Of a DNA stretch of 58,717 bases, positions 34,802-43,462 are shown in pieces. Each line of letters starts with the position of its first letter. Position 1 is the stretch's first letter. The DNA lies in the NCBI RefSeq assembly GCF_051650185.1, contig NZ_JBOFIN010000100.1:1-58717 (forward strand). The letters are read 5' to 3'. A model generated the notes under the pieces. That model was given only the letters and a program-made list of their open reading frames with translations. It was not told the DNA's origin and ran no database searches. Position numbers and translations under genes: made by a program. The DNA comes from Scandinavium sp051650185 (GTDB lineage Bacteria > Pseudomonadota > Gammaproteobacteria > Enterobacterales > Enterobacteriaceae).

Positions 34802-35205
34802 CTGACATTCTGCAAGCGGGCGAAGCGCTGACGGCGAGCGCGCCTTTTCTGGCGAAGATTCAAAACGAAGAGCAGTATGACGACGCGCTTGAGTTCGTCG
34901 AATATCTTCTGCTTAACGATCCCGAGAATCCCTTACTGGATATCGCCTGTAACAATATTACCGCCTATGAAAAAACAGCGCCGGAGTTTGCCGAGTTTAA
35001 TGCGCTTAAGGCATCGATTCCTTCAGGCGTTGCCGTCCTCAGCACATTGATGCATCAGTACAAGTTAACCCTCTCCGACTTCCCGGAAATCGGCAGCAAA
35101 TCGATGGTATCACGCGTTGTGAATGGCAAACGGAAGCTGACGCTGGAGCATGCCAAAAAGCTGTCGAAGCGGTTTGGCATCTCACCTGCGATGTTTATCG
35201 ACTAA
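34792..35205 (+). CDS. higA: Antitoxin HigA (orphan)
   Basis: 137 residues, the same family and size as E. coli HigA (138). N-terminal helical dimerisation part (YDDALEFVEYLLLNDPENPL), C-terminal Xre/Cro helix-turn-helix (LTLSDFPEIGSKSMVSRVVN, then KLTLEHAKKLSKRFGISPAM). In the intact system it neutralises HigB and represses the operon. Here the partner toxin is only a 3' fragment, so HigA is an orphan DNA-binding protein kept apparently intact. A terminator-like palindrome (ACTCTCCCC / GGGGAGAGT) follows at 35207-35229. Confidence 0.93.
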   Translation: MVIADILQAGEALTASAPFLAKIQNEEQYDDALEFVEYLLLNDPENPLLDIACNNITAYEKTAPEFAEFNALKASIPSGVAVLSTLMHQYKLTLSDFPEIGSKSMVSRVVNGKRKLTLEHAKKLSKRFGISPAMFID

Positions 35206-35206
35206 C

Positions 35207-35229
35207 ACTCTCCCCGGCCTGGGGAGAGT
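35207..35229. terminator. Palindrome between convergent higA and fadH
   Basis: 9-bp stem ACTCTCCCC / GGGGAGAGT with a 5-base loop. It lacks a long T run, so it may be a weak terminator or a fragment of the CCCTCTCCC repeat family. Confidence 0.5.
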
Positions 35230-35231
35230 CG

Positions 35232-37253
35232 TTAAATCTCCAGCGCCAGCTTCGTGCCCTGAGCAATCGCCCGACGGGCATCCAGCTCCATCGCCACATC
35301 ACAACCGCCAATCAGATGCACAGGCTTCGCGGCAGCACGCAACGAATCCTCCAGCTCGCGACGCGGCTCTTGTCCGGCGCAAATAATCACGTGATCGACG
35401 GCCAGCAGCTGCGGCTCACCGCCGATCGTCACGTGCAGACCCTGATCGTCGATCTTCTCGTAGCTCACGGCCGGGATCATCTTCACACCGCGCGCCAGCA
35501 AGGTTGTGCGATGGATCCAACCGGTTGTTTTCCCTAACCCTTCGCCGGGTTTGCTGGCTTTGCGCTGCAACATCACTATCTGGCGCGGGCTTGGGTGAAG
35601 CTGCGCGCCTTCAGGACGCAATCCACCTTGTTGGCTCAGGCTGGTATCAATGCCCCATTCCACACAAAATTCGGCGATATTCTGGCTGGTGGCCGCACCC
35701 GGCTGGCTTAAATACATCGCGGTATCAAAGCCAATCCCACCGCAGCCGATGATGGCCACTTTCTGCCCGACCGGGGTTTTATCGCGCAGTACATCGAGAT
35801 AGTTCAGCACTTTCGGATGATCGATCCCGTCGATGGCAGGCATTCGCGGCTCAATACCCGTCGCGAGGATCGTTTCATCAAATTCCGCCAGGTCTTGCGC
35901 GCGAACAAAGCGATTCAACTCAACTTTCACACCATGCAGGTCGAGCATCCGGCGGTAATAGCGCAGGGTTTCGTAAAACTCCTCTTTGCCGGGGATCTGT
36001 TTGGCGATGTTGAACTGACCACCAATTTCACCGGCCGCATCAAACAGCGTGACCTGATGCCCACGGGCGGCGGCATTGACGGCGAAAGCTAGCCCCGCCG
36101 GCCCCGCGCCAACAACCGCCAGATTTTTTTTCTGTCGGGCAGGCACGATCGGCATTCGTGTTTCATGGCAGGCGCGCGGGTTCACCAGACAAGAGGTCAC
36201 TTTGCCCATAAAGATTTGGTCGAGGCAGGCCTGATTGCAGCCAATGCAGGTGTTGATCTCATCGGCCCGGCCACTTTGCGCTTTGGAGAGCAACTCGGCG
36301 TCGGCAAGGAATGGCCGCGCCATCGACACCATATCCGCATCCCCGCGCTCGAGGATCTCATCGGCAACCTGCGGGTCGTTAATGCGGTTGGTGGTGACCA
36401 GAGGAATGTTCACTTTGCCTTTGAGCTTACGCGTCACCCACGTGAAAGCCCCACGCGGCACAGGCGTGGCGATAGTCGGAATACGGGCTTCGTGCCAGCC
36501 AATCCCGGTGTTGATGATCGTTGCTCCCGCCGCTTCAATGGCTTGTGCGAGCTGGACGGTTTCCTCGAAGTTGCCACCGCCTTCTACCAGGTCCAGCATG
36601 GATAAACGGTAGATAATGATGAAGTCGTCGCCGACCCGTTCACGCACGGCACGAACGACTTCGACGGCAAAGCGCATGCGTTTCTCCCAGCTTCCGCCCC
36701 ATTCGTCTTCACGCTGGTTGGTGCGCGCCGCCAGAAATTCGTTAATCAGATAGCCTTCCGACCCCATCACTTCCACGCCGTCATAGCCTGCTTCACGGGC
36801 GAGCAGGGCACATTGCGCAAAGTCGTCAATCAGCACCAGAATTTCATCGTGCGTCAGCGCGTGCGGCTTAAAGCGGTTGATGGGGGCCTGGATCGCAGAA
36901 GGTGCCACCGGGCGAGGCTGATAGCTGTAACGCCCGGTGTGGAGAATTTGCAGCGCAATTTTGCCGCCTTCTTTATGCACCGCGTCCGTCACCGGGCGAT
37001 GATGTGCCAGCTGGCTGGCATCGTTAAGCACCGCGCCGCCTTCCATCCCGACACCGGAAGGCGCAGGTGCTACGCCGCCCGTAACAATCAGCGCCACGCC
37101 GTGACGGGCACGCTCGGCATAAAACGCGGCCAGCCGTTCGGTGCCGTCCGGGCGCTCTTCCAGCCCGGTGTGCATCGACCCCATCAGAACGCGGTTCTTC
37201 AGGGTGGTGAAGCCCAGATTGAGCGGGGCAAACAGTGACGGGTAGTGGCTCAT
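35232..37253 (-). CDS. fadH: 2,4-Dienoyl-CoA reductase (NADPH)
   Basis: 673 residues, as in K-12. Domain order: FMN-binding TIM barrel of the old yellow enzyme family (residues 1-330), 4Fe-4S cysteines (CIGCNQACLDQ and TSCLVNPRAC, about 336-366), then FAD and NADPH Rossmann domains (AVVGAGPAGLAFAVNAAARG near residue 380; VAIIGCGGIGFDTAMYL near 500). It reduces the conjugated double bonds that arise when unsaturated fatty acids are degraded. Single-gene unit, convergent with higA. Confidence 0.97.
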   Translation of the reverse strand: MSHYPSLFAPLNLGFTTLKNRVLMGSMHTGLEERPDGTERLAAFYAERARHGVALIVTGGVAPAPSGVGMEGGAVLNDASQLAHHRPVTDAVHKEGGKIALQILHTGRYSYQPRPVAPSAIQAPINRFKPHALTHDEILVLIDDFAQCALLAREAGYDGVEVMGSEGYLINEFLAARTNQREDEWGGSWEKRMRFAVEVVRAVRERVGDDFIIIYRLSMLDLVEGGGNFEETVQLAQAIEAAGATIINTGIGWHEARIPTIATPVPRGAFTWVTRKLKGKVNIPLVTTNRINDPQVADEILERGDADMVSMARPFLADAELLSKAQSGRADEINTCIGCNQACLDQIFMGKVTSCLVNPRACHETRMPIVPARQKKNLAVVGAGPAGLAFAVNAAARGHQVTLFDAAGEIGGQFNIAKQIPGKEEFYETLRYYRRMLDLHGVKVELNRFVRAQDLAEFDETILATGIEPRMPAIDGIDHPKVLNYLDVLRDKTPVGQKVAIIGCGGIGFDTAMYLSQPGAATSQNIAEFCVEWGIDTSLSQQGGLRPEGAQLHPSPRQIVMLQRKASKPGEGLGKTTGWIHRTTLLARGVKMIPAVSYEKIDDQGLHVTIGGEPQLLAVDHVIICAGQEPRRELEDSLRAAAKPVHLIGGCDVAMELDARRAIAQGTKLALEI

Positions 37254-37362
37254 AATCGCTTCCAGTGTAAAATTATTGTTATGTGGTCGGATGAGTTGTT
37301 AATTTAGCTTTCGTAAGGCAAAAGGGGAAAGGGGGCGTGCGGTGATTGTGATAGCGGTCAAA

Positions 37363-38667
37363 TTACGTCAGCGGTAAGGTGATGCACACCTGCAAACCGC
37401 CTTCCGGGCGATTTCGCAACCGCAGTTGTCCTCCGAGGCGTGCAACCAGCTGTGCCGCGATAGCCAGCCCCAGGCCCGTGCCGCCAGTGGTGCGGTTGCG
37501 GGAGTTCTCAATGCGATAAAAGGGCTGCAACACCGCCTCCAGTTCCTCCTCGGGAATGCCTTGCCCATTGTCGGTGACGGAAATAAGCAGAGTATTCGCC
37601 CCGCTACGGGTGAGCGACAGCTCAGCATTTCCGCCATATTTCAGGGCATTATCAAGCAGATTGGTAATAACCCGCCGCAACGCCTGCGGGCGCGTGGTGA
37701 TAGCCAGGGTGGGCGTGCTGCTCTGAAACGTCACATCGTGCCCGATATCAGTGTAATCACAGGTGAGGCTGTCCAGAAAAGCCGGCAGTGCAATGCGCTG
37801 AAGCGGCTCTTCCAGCCTGTCGGCCGAGCGGGCATAAGCAATGCCTTCCCGGACGAGCTGCGTCATGGTGTCGAGATCCTGCGTCAGCTTATCGCTCAGG
37901 GCAGGATCGTCCGCCATTTCTACCCGCAGCTTCATACGGGTGATGGGCGTTTGCAGATCGTGAGAAATGGCGGCAAGAATGTGCGCCCGCTCTTTCAGGT
38001 GCCCCTGGATCCTCTCCTGCATGGCATTGAAGGCGCGTGCAGCTTGCTGAACTTCTCGCGGCCCTTGTTCCGGTAAAACCTGTGCCTCACCGGACGTGGG
38101 CTGCAGGCTGTCGACAGCACGAATAAAGCGGGTGAACGGACGGATCACCATTCTCACCGTCAGCCAGGCGCAGAGCAGAACCAGCAACAACTGAACACTC
38201 ACGACCACCGGCAGCCAGCGGGCGACAGGGGGCATCTGCGGGAGTAAATCGAGCGTCAGCGGGCTGCCATCATGCAGCGTGATGTGAGCCTGAATATGGG
38301 AGACCGGGCCGGGGATGGCGGTAAAATGCAGAGGATAGCGCCCCTCCAGGGTTGCCGCTAATGAGCGAATGGCGTCGCGGGAGCGTTTGTCGCTGGGAGG
38401 ATGACCTGTCTCACCGGGGCCCAGAATATAGCGATAATTGCCGCGCGCAAGCTTAGGCAGCCACTCATGGCGTTCCGCAGCAGGTAAGCGATCGAGGATC
38501 GCCACGCTGGTCGCCACGTCGTACTCAAGGTTTCCCAGCATCACATTGCGCACGCTGCTGGTGCGTTCGATCATCACCAGCGTCAGGCTCAGGCCGTTGG
38601 CCAGCAGCAGTCCTACCAGCACGACAACACTGAGCCTTGCCAGCAGCGATCGTGGCCACAGAGTCAT
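37363..38667 (-). CDS. Sensor histidine kinase of a two-component pair
   Basis: 434 residues. Two membrane helices (about 10-32 and 150-172) enclose a periplasmic sensor of about 120 residues; then HAMP (about 172-225), the H-box AAISHDLQTPITRMKLR with the phospho-accepting His236, and an ATPase domain with NLLDNALKYGG, TDNGQGIP and GGTGLGLAIAAQL. Its ATG overlaps the response-regulator stop by four bases (ATGA), so the two are translationally coupled. It resembles the EnvZ/RstB type but I cannot assign a named system. The signal is unknown. This pair is not in the corresponding K-12 region. Confidence 0.9.
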   Translation of the reverse strand: MTLWPRSLLARLSVVVLVGLLLANGLSLTLVMIERTSSVRNVMLGNLEYDVATSVAILDRLPAAERHEWLPKLARGNYRYILGPGETGHPPSDKRSRDAIRSLAATLEGRYPLHFTAIPGPVSHIQAHITLHDGSPLTLDLLPQMPPVARWLPVVVSVQLLLVLLCAWLTVRMVIRPFTRFIRAVDSLQPTSGEAQVLPEQGPREVQQAARAFNAMQERIQGHLKERAHILAAISHDLQTPITRMKLRVEMADDPALSDKLTQDLDTMTQLVREGIAYARSADRLEEPLQRIALPAFLDSLTCDYTDIGHDVTFQSSTPTLAITTRPQALRRVITNLLDNALKYGGNAELSLTRSGANTLLISVTDNGQGIPEEELEAVLQPFYRIENSRNRTTGGTGLGLAIAAQLVARLGGQLRLRNRPEGGLQVCITLPLT

Positions 38668-39404
38668 TCCCGGCGTTCTTTTATCATTACCGGCATCGCC
38701 AGCACATAGCCTTCGCTGCGCACGGTTTTAATATAAGCAGGCGTGCGCGCATCGTCGTTAAGGCGCTGGCGCACGCGGCTGATCAGCAGGTCAATAGAGC
38801 GTTCAAAGAGTTCAGCGTCCCGGCCCTGCGTCAGATTAAGCAGCTGGTCGCGCGTGAGTACTCGCTGAGGATGATCGAGAAACACCCGTAAAAGCCGATA
38901 TTCCGCGCCGCTCAGGGCAATGAAGGTGCCGTCGTTATCCAGCAGCTGGCGGGTGGCGGTGTCCAGCTGCCACTCGCCAAAGGCGATTAACCGCCCGGCT
39001 TCGGTGACCTGCAGGTTCGGGGGCAGCGTGCGGAAGCGGCGGAGGATCGCTTTGATCCGCGCCAGAAGCTCACGAGCGACAAAGGGTTTGATGACATAAT
39101 CATCGGCCCCCATTTCCAGGCCAATTATCCGGTCAGTGTCGTCGTTCCGCGCGGTCAGCATCAGAATCGGCAGATCTTTATGCTCACCGCTGCGCAACTG
39201 GCGGCACAGCGTCAGGCCATCATCGCCGGGCATCATCACATCCAGCACCACCAGATCCACATGCTGTTTCTCCAGCGCGGCGCGCATCTCTTTGCCGTTG
39301 CCCGCCCCGCTGGCGCGATAACCTGATTTCAGCAGGTAATCCACCACCAGCTCGCGAATATCGCGGTCGTCATCGACAACCAGAATATGGTCAATGTGAT
39401 CCAC
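38664..39404 (-). CDS. OmpR-family response regulator
   Basis: 246 residues from GTG 39404, chosen because AGGAG stands six bases upstream (an outer in-frame ATG at 39446 has no such site). Receiver domain with acidic pair D11-D12, phospho-acceptor D55 in VVLDVMMPGDDG and K106 in YVIKPF; the C-terminal winged helix includes LSGAEYRLLRVFLDHPQRVL and FERSIDLLISRVRQRL. Encoded between an exported hydrolase (50 bases upstream) and its kinase, all on one strand, so the hydrolase may be part of the same unit or a target. Target genes unknown. Confidence 0.92.
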   Translation of the reverse strand: MDHIDHILVVDDDRDIRELVVDYLLKSGYRASGAGNGKEMRAALEKQHVDLVVLDVMMPGDDGLTLCRQLRSGEHKDLPILMLTARNDDTDRIIGLEMGADDYVIKPFVARELLARIKAILRRFRTLPPNLQVTEAGRLIAFGEWQLDTATRQLLDNDGTFIALSGAEYRLLRVFLDHPQRVLTRDQLLNLTQGRDAELFERSIDLLISRVRQRLNDDARTPAYIKTVRSEGYVLAMPVMIKERRE

Positions 39405-39454
39405 CCGACGCTCCTGACGTTGAAAGGGAAGTCTGGGAAAAAGCATAGCCGCTT

Positions 39455-40444
39455 TTAGCGTGAAAGCAGGTCAGCGTCGACCACGGCTTTGGCAAACTCC
39501 TGCGGCGCTTCCTGCGGTGGGTTATGGCCGATATTGCCGGTGAAAGTGAGGTGCTGATACTTGCCGGTAAATTTGGCGGCGTAGGCTTTAGGGTCCGGAT
39601 GCGGCGCGCCGTTATCATCCCCTTCAATGGTAATGGTCGGCACGCTGATGGCGGGCAGCGTCGCCAGTTTTTGCTCATAAGCGCTGTACTTCGCTTCGCC
39701 TTTTTCCAGACCCTGACGCCAGCGGTAATTGCTGAGCGTCACCGCGACGTGATCCGGGTTATCGAGCGCTTTGGCGCTGGCGTTGAAGGTGGCATCGCTA
39801 AATTTCCAGCCGGGCGAGGCCTGTTGCCAGATAAGCTTTGCGAAGTCATGGGTGTTCTGCGCATAGCCTGCGGCCCCGCGTGGGGTGGCAAAGTAGAACT
39901 GGTACCACCATTGCTGTTCCGCTTTGGGAGGCAGCGGCTTTTCACCAATTTGCTGGCTGCTGATCAGGTAGCCGCTGACCGACACCAGGGCTTTTACACG
40001 TTCGGGCCACAGGGCGGCAACGATATCTGCCGTTCTGGCCCCCCAGTCATAGCCTGCAAACACGGCCTGTTTGATGTGCAGCGCATCCATCAGATCCACC
40101 GTGTCTTTTGCCAGCGCTGAGGGTTGACCATTACGAGGGGTCTGCGCAGAGAGGAAGCGGGTGGTTCCAAAGCCGCGCAGGTCCGGCACAATCACCCGAT
40201 AGCCCTGGCGGGCCAGCTGCGGTGCGACATCGGCAAAGCTGCGTGCGTCATAGGGCCAGCCGTGCAGCAGGATCACCGCCTGGCCATTTTTCGGTCCGAT
40301 GTCGATATAGCCGACGTTCAGCACGCCGGCCTGAATATGCTGCTGATTTTCGACATCGAAAGAGGTCGCTTCGGCCTGGCAGGCCGCGACGGTGGAGAGG
40401 GAAAGGGCGGCAACCCACGATGATGCTGTCAGTCTGGTGAACAT
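39455..40444 (-). CDS. Exported alpha/beta hydrolase, epoxide-hydrolase-like
   Basis: 329 residues with a signal peptide (SSWVAALSLSTVAACQAEA; the Cys at 22 could also make it a lipoprotein). Alpha/beta-hydrolase motifs: the oxyanion HGWP at 61-64, nucleophile Asp133 in GYDWGART (Asp as in epoxide hydrolases and haloalkane dehalogenases, not Ser), and the catalytic His307 in GNIGHNPP. Periplasmic location inferred. Upstream of the response regulator on the same strand. The substrate is unknown; detoxification of an epoxide or similar small molecule is possible. Confidence 0.85.
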   Translation of the reverse strand: MFTRLTASSWVAALSLSTVAACQAEATSFDVENQQHIQAGVLNVGYIDIGPKNGQAVILLHGWPYDARSFADVAPQLARQGYRVIVPDLRGFGTTRFLSAQTPRNGQPSALAKDTVDLMDALHIKQAVFAGYDWGARTADIVAALWPERVKALVSVSGYLISSQQIGEKPLPPKAEQQWWYQFYFATPRGAAGYAQNTHDFAKLIWQQASPGWKFSDATFNASAKALDNPDHVAVTLSNYRWRQGLEKGEAKYSAYEQKLATLPAISVPTITIEGDDNGAPHPDPKAYAAKFTGKYQHLTFTGNIGHNPPQEAPQEFAKAVVDADLLSR

Positions 40445-40584
40445 GATGATCGCTCCGTTAAGGGTTATGTTGACGGAGCTATTTCATCATTGGGATGTAT
40501 AGGGCATGTGTTCTGTCCCCGCCCTTTTTGCATGATTCTGTATGCGGCCTGGCCGCGGATACAGTGTGATACAAAGTGCTGCGC

Positions 40585-40671
40585 TTCCCTCTCCCTAACC
40601 CTCTCCCAGAGGGAGAGGGGACTAAAGCGGTTCTCCCTCTCCCTCAGGGAGAGGGCCGGGGAGAGGGGGAG
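40585..40671. repeat. CCCTCTCCC palindromic repeat pair, copy B, running into lsrK
   Basis: Palindromes CCCTCTCCCTAACCCTCTCC..GGGAGAGGGG and CTCCCTCTCCCTCAGGGAGA..GGGGAGAGGG, the same paired unit as copies A and C. The second palindrome encodes the last codons and stop of lsrK on the minus strand. Confidence 0.85.
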
Positions 40672-42236
40672 CGTACCAGCCCCGGAGCCTGCCACATTGA
40701 CGTCGTCAACCCGCTGTCCACCAGGCCGAGCTGATCGGCATACACTTTCTGCCATTTCTCCAGCATGCCGTTGTACAGCTCGCGGTGCTCCCGGTTTGGT
40801 GTGAACACCCGGCTCCAGCTCACCAGTTTCTCCCCTGTGCTTGCCATATCGGGATACACCCCGGCACCTGTTCCTGCCGCAATGGCACAACCCAGCGCGG
40901 TGGCTTCTTTGACTTCAGGCACTCGCACGGGCAATCCGGTGACATCGCTTAAAATCTGGCTCCACAGTGCGCCTTTTGATCCCCCGCCGGCGAAGACCAG
41001 GCTGTCGAACTTCACGCCGGAGAACTGAGAGATCTGCGCCAGGTTACAGGCTGAGACAATAGCGGCATTCTCTTCCAGCGCACGGAACAGCGTGGCTTTA
41101 TTGCATTTCTCCGGGTCGATGGAGAGGTTAATGAACGAAGGCGCGGCGTGATACCACTGCTTGAAATGCATCGCATCAGAGAAAATAGGCATCACGCCGT
41201 GCGAGCCCGCAGGCACGCGGCTCGCCATCTCTTCCAGCAGGGCATAGGTATCGGTACCCAGACGTTCAGCGATCAGTTTTTCTTCCGCACAAAACGCATC
41301 GCGGAACCAGCGCATGGTCAGCCCGGTGAAAAAGGAGATCGACTCCGCCTGCGCCATGCCGGGGATCACGTGTGGATTCACGCGGATATTCATGTCCGGA
41401 TCGGTGCGAACCTCCGGAAGATTCACTACCTGTTGCCAGAAGGTGCCGCCCAATACGGCGGTTTGCCCGGCTCGCACCACGCCCAGGCCCAGACAGCCAA
41501 GCTGCACGTCGCCGCCGCCCATCACCACGGGTGTGCCGACTCTCAGGCCACTTTGCTGCGCCGCTTCTTTGGTGACGGCGCCCAGCAGCGTGCCGGTTTC
41601 TTTTACCGGGGAGAGAATGTCCGCCCGCAATCCGGCCATGTCCAGCAGCGCCGGACGCCAGTCGCGGCTGAACAAATCGAGCATACCCGTGGTGCCCGCA
41701 TTGGAAGGATCGACGGCCAGCTCGCCGGAGAGTTTCGCCGCCAGCCAGTCGCTGATCATGGTGATGGTGGCAGCTTTACGATAGATATCCGGACGGTGAT
41801 GCGCCAGCCACAGCAAGCGCGGCATCGCGGAGAGCGCCAGCGTTTGACCGGAAACGCCGTACACCTCGGATTCAAAACGGTAGTCGTGAATTTCTTTCAG
41901 CTCAGAGACTTCATGACTGGCGCGGGCATCGACGTTGGCGCAGGCCCAGATGGCGTCGCCATTGCGGTCATAAAGCACTATCCCTTCGCGCATGGAACAA
42001 CAGGCGACAGATTTGATGTCGGCGGCGCTGATATGCGCGCGTTCCAGCGCCTGACGGATGCACTGGCAGGCGAGCTGCCAGTTGGTGCCAAGGTCGAACT
42101 CCATCGAGCCGGGAACGCCTTCGACGCTCAGGTGCTTCCATTCGGCCTGGCCGACGGCTATCTGACGGCCTGCCAGGTCGAAAATCACCGCCCGAATGCT
42201 GCCGGTGCCGGCGTCTAACGCTAAAAGGTAACTCAT
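40644..42236 (-). CDS. lsrK: Autoinducer-2 kinase
   Basis: 530 residues. FGGY carbohydrate kinase: LLALDAGTGSIRAVIFDL at the start, CSMREGIVLYDR, TAVLGGTFWQQVVNL and VFAGGGSKGALWSQIL near residue 430. It phosphorylates imported AI-2 (DPD) so that it is trapped and can bind LsrR. Compared with E. coli LsrK, the N-terminus is shorter and the C-terminus carries about ten extra residues (VRSPSPRPSP) encoded by the adjacent CCCTCTCCC repeat, which also supplies the TGA stop. Downstream of lsrR on the same strand with a 37-base gap. Confidence 0.95.
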   Translation of the reverse strand: MSYLLALDAGTGSIRAVIFDLAGRQIAVGQAEWKHLSVEGVPGSMEFDLGTNWQLACQCIRQALERAHISAADIKSVACCSMREGIVLYDRNGDAIWACANVDARASHEVSELKEIHDYRFESEVYGVSGQTLALSAMPRLLWLAHHRPDIYRKAATITMISDWLAAKLSGELAVDPSNAGTTGMLDLFSRDWRPALLDMAGLRADILSPVKETGTLLGAVTKEAAQQSGLRVGTPVVMGGGDVQLGCLGLGVVRAGQTAVLGGTFWQQVVNLPEVRTDPDMNIRVNPHVIPGMAQAESISFFTGLTMRWFRDAFCAEEKLIAERLGTDTYALLEEMASRVPAGSHGVMPIFSDAMHFKQWYHAAPSFINLSIDPEKCNKATLFRALEENAAIVSACNLAQISQFSGVKFDSLVFAGGGSKGALWSQILSDVTGLPVRVPEVKEATALGCAIAAGTGAGVYPDMASTGEKLVSWSRVFTPNREHRELYNGMLEKWQKVYADQLGLVDSGLTTSMWQAPGLVRSPSPRPSP

Positions 42237-42273
42237 GACGTGCGCCTCGCTGTTGTCGCGCGGCGCGCGGCGG

Positions 42274-43245
42274 TTATCCCGCCAGCGACAGCACCGCGCG
42301 TGCTGTTGTCTCTTCCGTTACCAGACCATTGATGCGCTTGCCGATAAGGGCCGCATAAATGGCCTGCGCTTTTTCTTCTCCCCCGGCGACACCGATGATG
42401 GTCGGCAGCTGCGCCAGCTCATCGAGGGTCACGCCAAGCAGTTCGCGGTGGATTTCCAGTCCTTCCACCCGTTGCCCGTCCGCTTGCAGGAAATAGCCGA
42501 GAATGTCGCCGACGGCACCTTTACGGGCGTACATCAGCTGCTCGCCTTCGCTGATGTAGCCGGAACGCAGGATCGTCGCGTCTTTCCGCTGATCGATAGC
42601 GCCAATCCCGACAACCGCCGCATCTGCCGCCCCCGCCGCCAGGATCACATCCCTCACGCTGGATTCACGCCGCAGGATCTCCGCCACTTCCGGAGACGAC
42701 ACGCGTAACGGCGCAGGGATCATGCTCACGCTGCACGCCGCATCCAATTGCCCGATGCCCGTCATATAAGGCCCTACGCCGCCAGAGAGTGTCACCAGCC
42801 TGATCTGCTGAGAGCCGATAAACCCGCTCAGGTGCTGAATGCAGCTCATGGTCGCTTCGCCAAACCCGACGGCCAGCAGTTGCCCCGGCTCCAGCACGCC
42901 CATTAAGGACTGCGCGGCCCCGACGCCTAATCGCGTATTCATCGGTGGCGTGTTCAGGGCTGGCAACACGCGGGCGATTTTCAGCCCGAAGCGCTGCTGT
43001 AATTCGGTTTCCAGCGCCAGACATCCCTCATAGCGAGAGTTGATCTGCACGCGGATCACCCCCGACTGGCGGCCTTTTTCCAGCAGCCGGGAAATCTTCA
43101 GCCTCGGCAGGCCCAGGCGCTCGCCAATGTCGTTCTGGGTCAGGCCGTCGTGGTAGTAACACCAGGCCACCCGCGCCACCAATTCTTCTTCCGCCAGCGC
43201 CAGCCCGGCGTAGCGGCTCTCTTCCGTAATGCGTTTTTCGCTCAT
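42274..43245 (-). CDS. lsrR: AI-2 responsive transcriptional repressor LsrR
   Basis: 323 residues. SorC/DeoR family: an N-terminal HTH with YYHDGLTQNDIGERLGLPRL and RLLEKGRQSGVIRV, then a sugar-phosphate-binding domain (LLAVGFGEATMSCIQHLSG, GDILGYFLQADGQ). It represses both lsrRK and lsrACDBFG; phospho-AI-2 releases it. Divergent from lsrA with a 217-base gap holding two matching operators. Its ribosome site (AAGAG) lies inside the nearer operator, so the repressor could also block its own start region. Confidence 0.95.
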   Translation of the reverse strand: MSEKRITEESRYAGLALAEEELVARVAWCYYHDGLTQNDIGERLGLPRLKISRLLEKGRQSGVIRVQINSRYEGCLALETELQQRFGLKIARVLPALNTPPMNTRLGVGAAQSLMGVLEPGQLLAVGFGEATMSCIQHLSGFIGSQQIRLVTLSGGVGPYMTGIGQLDAACSVSMIPAPLRVSSPEVAEILRRESSVRDVILAAGAADAAVVGIGAIDQRKDATILRSGYISEGEQLMYARKGAVGDILGYFLQADGQRVEGLEIHRELLGVTLDELAQLPTIIGVAGGEEKAQAIYAALIGKRINGLVTEETTARAVLSLAG

Positions 43246-43249
43246 AAAG

Positions 43250-43281
43250 TGAACTCTTATAAAAATCTAGATCATATGTTC
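43250..43281. promoter_or_regulatory. LsrR-type operator next to lsrR
   Basis: TGAAC at 43250-43254 and TGTTC at 43277-43281 form an inverted pair with 22 bases between. The identical geometry is found at 43416-43447 before lsrA; the inner sequences also agree in part (AAAATCNNGATCAT / AAAAATCAT). Two equal sites flanking a divergent SorC-regulated promoter region strongly suggest LsrR binding; assignment inferred. Confidence 0.65.
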
Positions 43282-43415
43282 GCAGTTGCGCGGACTGAAA
43301 GTGTGAAGCCACTGGCAAAACCAATCTTTCTTCACTGACAGCCTGTGCAGGGCGATCCAAACGCTAAAACTGTGATCCTTGCACGGTTGTAAATATAGTT
43401 CACGGTCTACGCTTT

Positions 43416-43447
43416 TGAACATTATTAATTCTAAAAATCATTTGTTC
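43416..43447. promoter_or_regulatory. LsrR-type operator next to lsrA
   Basis: TGAAC at 43416-43420 and TGTTC at 43443-43447, 22 bases between, extended to TTGAACA / TGTTCAA. Same spacing as the lsrR-proximal site. It ends five bases before the lsrA ribosome site (GAGG, 43452-43455). A half CRP site (TGTGA at 43371-43375) stands between the operators, consistent with the known cAMP-CRP need of lsr, but its second half is poor. Confidence 0.7.
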
Positions 43448-43462
43448 AACTGAGGCGTGATG

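Noticed and set aside
41148..42218. A 356-codon plus-strand frame
   Set aside because: Opposite lsrK; Gly/Arg/His-rich shadow without a start signal.
43295..43390. CRP sites in the lsrR-lsrA gap (TGTGA at about 43301 and 43371)
   Set aside because: Each has one good half only; the second halves do not fit TCACA at six-base spacing. Mentioned as possible but not annotated as sites.
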